Shown here piece by piece: positions 59,901 to 64,000 of a DNA stretch of 64,000 bases; positions within the stretch are counted from its first letter, which is position 1, and each line of letters starts with the position of its first letter. The notes under the pieces are model-generated. The model searched no databases and was not told the DNA's origin. It saw only the letters and a list, made by a program, of their open reading frames with translations. The translations under genes were made by a program, and so were the position numbers. Source of the DNA: Beroe forskalii (Eukaryota > Ctenophora > Nuda > Beroida > Beroidae); contig WFMF01000024.1 in assembly GCA_011033025.1 (NCBI GenBank), positions 62,001 to 126,000 on the forward strand. The letters run 5' to 3'.

Positions 59901-61235
59901 CGTTCGCGCAAAAAGTCAATTAAGACGCGCGTGAATTCCACACGCGCGCAGAAAAATGAGATTGCGCGTTTTTTGTACCAATGGGGCAATAATTACTTGA
60001 CGCTGCGGTGCAATTTAGCAATTAGCGAACGTTTGTGAAAGCCTCTAAACTTGACTTTGGGCAAATGAACGTTCAAAGACGCCATGACTTAATTCCCTTT
60101 TATGACCGGGTGTATCTTGGATCGAAATGCACCGTCTGGCAGAGCGAACAATTCTAGAGGAATTTATCACAAAGGGCCTCCTACACAACGGTGAGTAAAA
60201 TTGATATTTATGCATTAAATGGTAGAAAAAGATGTCTGCAAGAAATTTTGTCGCATTTTACGCAGATATTTTCGATATTTGCACGTGCCACGCAAGAATA
60301 ACACGGCTAAATTCACCAGGAACTATCGAGGAAATGATAGCAGTTCACATGGGTGCAATATTCATGCCTCATGGCCTCGGACATTTGATTGGCTTGGATG
60401 TTCACGATGTCGGTAAGCGAAGAACATGCATGAAACAAGTGTTTTCGTACGTATCGAATTGTTTTACGGTTTACCAGGTTAATACGAAGATGCCAAAAAC
60501 TTCTCAATAACGCATTCAAGGTTTACTTTGTAATTTTGCATCCAACCAGTATTACCAATTCCCCAGGTGGTTACATCAACGCCCCTCAACGGATCGAGCA
60601 GCCTGGAATTAGGAGCCTCAGGACCACCAGGGACCTAGAGAAGGGCATGGTCATCACAGTTGAACCTGGAGTATACTTTGGGGACGCTTTGAGTTGAATT
60701 GTTATCGTGTCAAATACACATCATAGGCCAGAACTCATATTAGGTTTATTCAGATAGAGTGATTGACAGAGTACTGTGCCTGTTGGCTGCTAATGGTCTG
60801 AACTTTAAGGTCATAACAAAATTTAAGCCCGGAATAAAGGAATATTTTCTCCCCAAAACTAACACTATTCAATTCTTCAGTTGATCGAGGGTGCGTACAA
60901 TAACCCAGAACAGGCCAAGTTCATGAACAAGGAGCTCATTGAACAGTATCGAGGAATGGGTGGGGTTCGTAAAATGCTCAAATGTAGTTTATCGAGCGCA
61001 ATCCAAAGTCCAAACTTGGCAAATCCACACAACGTAGACCATACTCATGGACTGAATAAATTTACTTAAATTTACTCGTTAAAACTTAAAGTTCGTCTAT
61101 TTTAAAATTAATTCTAAAAGACTACTTCCCCAGGTTCGTATTGAGGATGGTGTGGCTGTCACGGAATCTGGAGCAGAACTCCTGTCTCATGACCTGCCCC
61201 GGACAGTGGAAGAAATTGAGAAATTCCTTGCATAG
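56908..61235 (+). CDS. PEPD: Xaa-Pro dipeptidase (prolidase)
   Basis: Fourteen exons: 56908-56918, 57172-57253, 57538-57648, 57931-58058, 58301-58519, 58752-58873, 59078-59156, 59285-59362, 59587-59735, 60110-60190, 60320-60412, 60567-60688, 60881-60964, 61134-61235. They give 486 aa, close to human PEPD. It is a cytosolic metallopeptidase of family M24B that cleaves dipeptides with C-terminal proline. N-terminal domain: [47 protein letters not shown]. Pita-bread catalytic domain: both Asp ligands (FDMG, TADIT), His ([17 protein letters not shown]), Glu (TVEPGVYF) and Glu ([13 protein letters not shown]). The short first exon (MPLT) is the least certain. Introns 3, 9, 12 and 13 are bounded by short direct repeats, and the first three have no GT-AG placement that keeps the protein intact. 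If RNA splicing does not remove them, the gene is broken. Confidence 0.95.
57649..57930 (+). other. PEPD intron 3: GA-AG, 7-bp direct repeat
   Basis: CAGGAAT at 57646-57652 and 57928-57934. The family-consistent join FQQ-ESYFMW requires a GA...AG intron. A GT lies 6 bp further (57655) and would add two residues (Glu-Phe) with a normal AG, so a canonical alternative exists here. The last third of the intron is also tandemly duplicated (GGTTTTACTCAC then CTGCC, at 57835 and 57905). Confidence 0.6.
58201..58236. repeat. Poly-G run in PEPD intron 4
   Basis: GTGGGGGGGGGGGGG then CGTAAAATATT. Mononucleotide run in an intron. Similar runs occur at 62679-62692 and 63078-63092. Confidence 0.85.
59736..60109 (+). 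other. PEPD intron 9: GT-GG, 7-bp direct repeat
   Basis: ACCGGGT at 59731-59737 and 60105-60111. Removing one copy and the 367 bp between restores [16 protein letters not shown], the conserved block of prolidase. Sliding the junction along the repeat gives AC-TG, CC-GA, CG-AC, GG-CC, GG-CG or GT-GG, never GT-AG. The nearest upstream AG (60080 region) introduces a stop. The insert has no clear inverted ends. Confidence 0.7.
60689..60880 (+). other. PEPD intron 12: TT-AG or GT-GA, 4-bp direct repeat
   Basis: TTGA at 60689-60692 and 60881-60884. The alignable join [17 protein letters not shown] needs TT...AG or GT...GA boundaries. A canonical GT at 60671 would delete six residues after the metal-ligand Glu. 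Confidence 0.65.
60965..61133 (+). other. PEPD intron 13: GT-AG within a 7-bp direct repeat
   Basis: GTTCGTA at 60965-60971 and 61134-61140, so the exon start repeats the intron start exactly. Canonical GT-AG boundaries are available. The structure is the same as in introns 3 and 9. Confidence 0.75.
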
Positions 61236-62087
61236 GCAGGCTTAGGAACGTTGCACAGAACTAGCTAGTCCTGTCAGCTGATGGACTTTACATTTCTACG
61301 TCAGATGTTCATTTTGGGGTGTAGCATAGAGAAAAAACATTGCAATGGCTGGCCAAAAAGTTTGACTTTCAGAATGATTGAGAACTTAATTTTCATGAAT
61401 AACTGGTTATTGATCGATCGAATCGAAATTAGAATTCTCCACATTTTGATATTTTTCTAAAATTTTTAAAATCGGACCAAAAAAAACTTAACAGTTTGTC
61501 GCAAAGCTTTTTGTTCAATCTACTGTTTCATTTCATTGATCATTCGAACCATTTACATTTTTGATGTTGATTTGATATGATAAATGATGTTTTATCTTAA
61601 ACATAAAATTTTTGATTTTGTTAAACTATTTATAAGTGTGTATTCCTTTTGAATCATTGCCTAGAGAATAGGGGTAGGGTAGAAATATAAAACTACAAAT
61701 TAACAGGGGTTGGAACTAATTCAATTTAATTTACACCTCATTATGTACAAGTTTACAAATATATTAACAGTTTAATTCAATGGCAATTATCAATACAAAC
61801 AATAAATAAACCCTCCTTTCCTCACTCCAGACTCCTTCAAGTACAAACCCACGCCATTGATGAGCCCTCAATATTAGCCACATACAATATACATTTGCCC
61901 GAAGTCGAAAATATTTGCGGAGGGATAATCCGCCTTCCAGTTCCACATATTCCTGCATTAAATTCAACAGGGACTCAAAGTGTCGCTCAACTTGGGTAAA
62001 ATAAGCTCCAATTAATTTCTCGATTCTAGAGTGAGGACTTATGTCTGGTATCTGAATATATGTGAATATAGAACCCTCTGACGTTTT
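61236..62087. other. PEPD 3' flank and convergent region
   Basis: 3' UTR of PEPD, then a minus-strand open frame (62090 down to 61764, ATG start, 108 codons) containing SRIEKLIGAYFTQVERHFE. It follows an acceptor-like ATTATAG on the minus strand and is in phase with the last confirmed coiled-coil exon. It could therefore be a terminal exon of that gene, but the match is weak and I do not call it as coding. Confidence 0.35.
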
Positions 62088-62127
62088 CATGCGGGTCTAT
62101 AATATATACACTTGCCTGATCGGGTCC

Positions 62128-62226
62128 AAATTGGTTTAGACCCTCGCCCTACGGGCTCGGGCCAAAACCGGATACATCCCTGGGGCTTACGCCCTCGGCA
62201 GTATCCCAAAATGGACTCGATAGGCG
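62128..62226. repeat. Palindromic MITE-like block
   Basis: CGGGTCCAAATTGG and the distal CCAAAATGGACTCG are complementary with mismatches, enclosing CTCGCCCTACGGGCTCGGG and CTTACGCCCTCGG. GC-rich compared with its surroundings. Likely a small foldback element. Confidence 0.6.
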
Positions 62227-62959
62227 CGTGTCTATGTATTTCATAGAATAGATTAAGCAATCGCTTCAGATATCGGAATACAATCTGAATTCTAATCTGT
62301 ACAGTTTTAGGTACAAATAATTCTGGTACATAGAAAATAAATTAATGGATTTGAACTGTTTATCTGATTCTGAAAATAACATTTCACGCTTTTATTTCAT
62401 CGTCTACATGAACTTTTCGTAGCTTTCGTAAATCTTTCGTAATCTGGGATTAAAGTATTGTTAGATTATCGTGGGACTGGCCCGGACCGGCGCAGGACCT
62501 GATATTGGGAATTTTAAAAATGACCGAGACTCAGAGATAGAATCTCCCGGTCATTTGGCGTTATAAATTTATAACAAATCATGATATTCACGTTCGGCGA
62601 TGTTCTTTAAATCGCAATTATCTTTGCAATGACTACGGCGACAAGGACGCCTTTTCACTGCAAATATATCCAAAATTGGGGGGGGGGGGGAGGGAATTTT
62701 CTCAATTCTATGTTACTATGTAGATTGTAGGGTATGTAACAAAATACGCAGGTGTCGCGTCCTCGAGAAATGAGAATCATTCTGAAATTTCCGATCTCGC
62801 AGCCATATACGTTAACGTACGTGAATATAACAGTATCACGCACGTACAATGGCAGTTTTGTGGAAATTTTAACACCGATCTCAGAGGTGGCCACACCTCA
62901 GTAGCAAAAATACTTTGTCATTCCGAATGACGAGAATTTTCCGTAATTTGAGAAATCAC

Positions 62960-63910
62960 CTGATGCTCCCTGACCAGTGATTTACGCTGGTTCTGCAGCT
63001 CCAGCTTATGTTCCGTGAGGGCCTGGGACCGTCTGATCAGCGTCAGTAGTTCCTTAGAGAGAAAGTGGTTCAGGGGGTGGGAGGGGGGGGGGGCTGGGGG
63101 GAAAGGGGTTCACAAAGGAAAGGGGGCACGGGGTTCAGTGGTTCACAAAGGGAAGGGGGGCACGGGGTTCAGGGGGGGGGGCAAAGGGTTCACAAAGGAA
63201 AGGGGGCACGGGGTTAAGTGGTTCACAAAGGGAAAAGGAGTGTCCTGGCATCAAATATTTCTGTCTATAATTTAGTAGTTTATCAATCTGATTTAAGCTT
63301 ATTCAAATTGCCACTTATTTCGATGCTGAAATCAGGTCCTGGATACACTTACAGGATTTAACCACGAGCCAAATTGAAGCAATCAGGTCGAAATTGTCAG
63401 GCGTTGCTTGACCCCCTCGCGCGTGCCACGACTCGCAGAAAATTTGAAATTTCAAATAATGGGTCTGACGACGTCAGACAAGGTCGAAATCAGACAAATA
63501 AGATTGTATTTTTCACGTACCTTCCTCAGCAGTTTGTTCTCGGAGCTGATCTTCTGGGTATGCTCCACCAGGCACTGGACAGCTTCATCGTTTGCTTTCT
63601 GCTTCATCTGGGATAATAATCATTGGCAGTTAGAACTGCAGTTTTGTGTGCGCGGCGTGCAGACATGATATTTTAATTATAGAATTTCTGTCGAAATTTA
63701 CGCGTTTTTATCGATCAATCCATGTGATTGTGCACACCTACGCATAACACACGCTTCAATTCAAAACAATACCTGTTTTATCTTCTGGTCGGCATCTTGC
63801 TCGTGGTTCACCTTCTCCTTCAGGAAGTTGCTCTTCATGGCCTGCAGGGCTTCCGAGTGTTCGATCTTCAGCCGCTCGACCTCCGTTTCCAGGCGCCCTA
63901 TCTCAGCTTC
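62960..63910 (-). CDS. Coiled-coil protein, three internal exons (CCDC121/CCDC166-like)
   Basis: Minus-strand exons in transcription order: 63910-63773 (46 codons), 63607-63521 (29 codons), 63052-62960 (31 codons), all phase 0 with AG before and GT after. Together they encode an uninterrupted coiled coil: EAEIGRLETEVERLKIEHSE, LKEKVNHEQDADQKIKQ, MKQKANDEAVQCLVEHTQKI, SSENKLLRK, ELLTLIRRSQALTEHKLELQ, KSLVREHQ. The pattern (EHSEAL..MKSNFLKEK, then ENKLLRKELL) resembles the DUF4515-type coiled coils of CCDC121, CCDC166 and BBOF1, some of them basal-body proteins; this is from memory. The 5' end lies beyond the right edge of the window. The 3' end is not certain. It converges with PEPD. Confidence 0.72.
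63066..63236. repeat. G-rich tandem repeat
   Basis: GGGGTTCACAAAGGAAAGGG then GGCACGGGGTTCAGTGGTTC repeats about 2.5 times (unit about 55-70 bp), with G-runs of 8-10 bases. It lies in an intron of the minus-strand coiled-coil gene. The ORF over it is a repeat artefact. Confidence 0.8.
63625..63670. mobile_element. Partial copy related to the 55921 MITE
   Basis: GGCAGTTAGAACTGCAGTTT then TGTGTGCGCGGCGTGCAGACATG resembles the end of the Harbinger-like element at 55921. The opposite end is not found nearby. Intronic. Confidence 0.5.
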
Positions 63911-64000
63911 CTGCAAACCAGGGTCGAGTTTAGAAAACACGGTCCATGTTAATTGTTAATGTTATGAGAGTTTCATTATATTTCAATGAGATATTTACTT

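Noticed and set aside
57649-60880. PEPD as a pseudogene because of non-GT-AG introns
   Set aside because: All metal ligands and every reading frame are intact when the repeat-bounded segments are removed, which would be unlikely in a decayed gene. The alternative is kept as a refutation test.
61764-62090. Minus-strand 108-codon ORF as a terminal exon of the coiled-coil gene
   Set aside because: The phase fits and an acceptor is present, but the protein shows no coiled-coil continuity or known match. Transcript evidence would be needed.
63015-63275. Gly/Lys-rich ORF
   Set aside because: Produced by a G-rich tandem repeat in an intron; partly antisense to a real coiled-coil exon.

Overview
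The window is AT-rich animal (invertebrate metazoan) nuclear DNA. Coding potential is split into short exons with mostly GT-AG junctions. Prolidase, an SH2D5-type PTB/SH2 adaptor, a PROSER3-like protein, a UBX-domain protein and a saposin-like secreted protein are all recognisable. Between them lie many small DNA transposons (hAT-, mariner- and Harbinger-like), minisatellites and microsatellites. The species cannot be fixed from the sequence.

Region by region: 1-5.5 kb is non-coding with a 20-bp tandem repeat. 5.49-13.17 kb is a composite of two ~2.9-3.1 kb direct repeats flanking an unrecognised ORF and a 160-bp tandem array. 13.18-15.30 kb is a 1.3-kb polypyrimidine satellite bounded by inverted repeats. 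15.6-17.6 kb holds two small DNA transposons with clear 8-bp target duplications. 18.8-37.4 kb is gene-poor, contains a defective mariner, and carries about two dozen copies of a 43-bp unit with CRE-like TGACGTCA ends. From 37.5 kb the window is gene-rich: SH2D5-like (37.48-41.55), a secreted protein with tandem PLAT-like repeats (45.85-47.58), PROSER3-like (49.12-50.75), UBX protein (51.4-52.6), secreted saposin-like protein (53.94-54.28), a small secreted Cys-rich protein (54.88-55.44), prolidase PEPD (56.91-61.24), and on the minus strand part of a coiled-coil gene (62.96-63.91) that continues beyond the right edge.

The most unusual signal is in the intron boundaries. At least five introns (four in PEPD, one in SH2D5-like) are bounded by short direct repeats, four of them 7-8 bp. 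In four of the five, the junction that keeps the conserved protein intact cannot be placed on GT-AG. The remaining PEPD and SH2D5 introns look ordinary. This suggests recently gained introns, or insertions with target duplications that are removed by unusual splicing. Two other exon ends carry tandem copies of the exon-end/splice-donor sequence.

Several genes belong to families linked to cilia or centrioles in vertebrates (PROSER3-like, UBXN10-like, the coiled-coil gene). The two secreted proteins at 53.9-55.4 kb form a second small cluster. No operon-like organisation is visible; PEPD and the coiled-coil gene converge.
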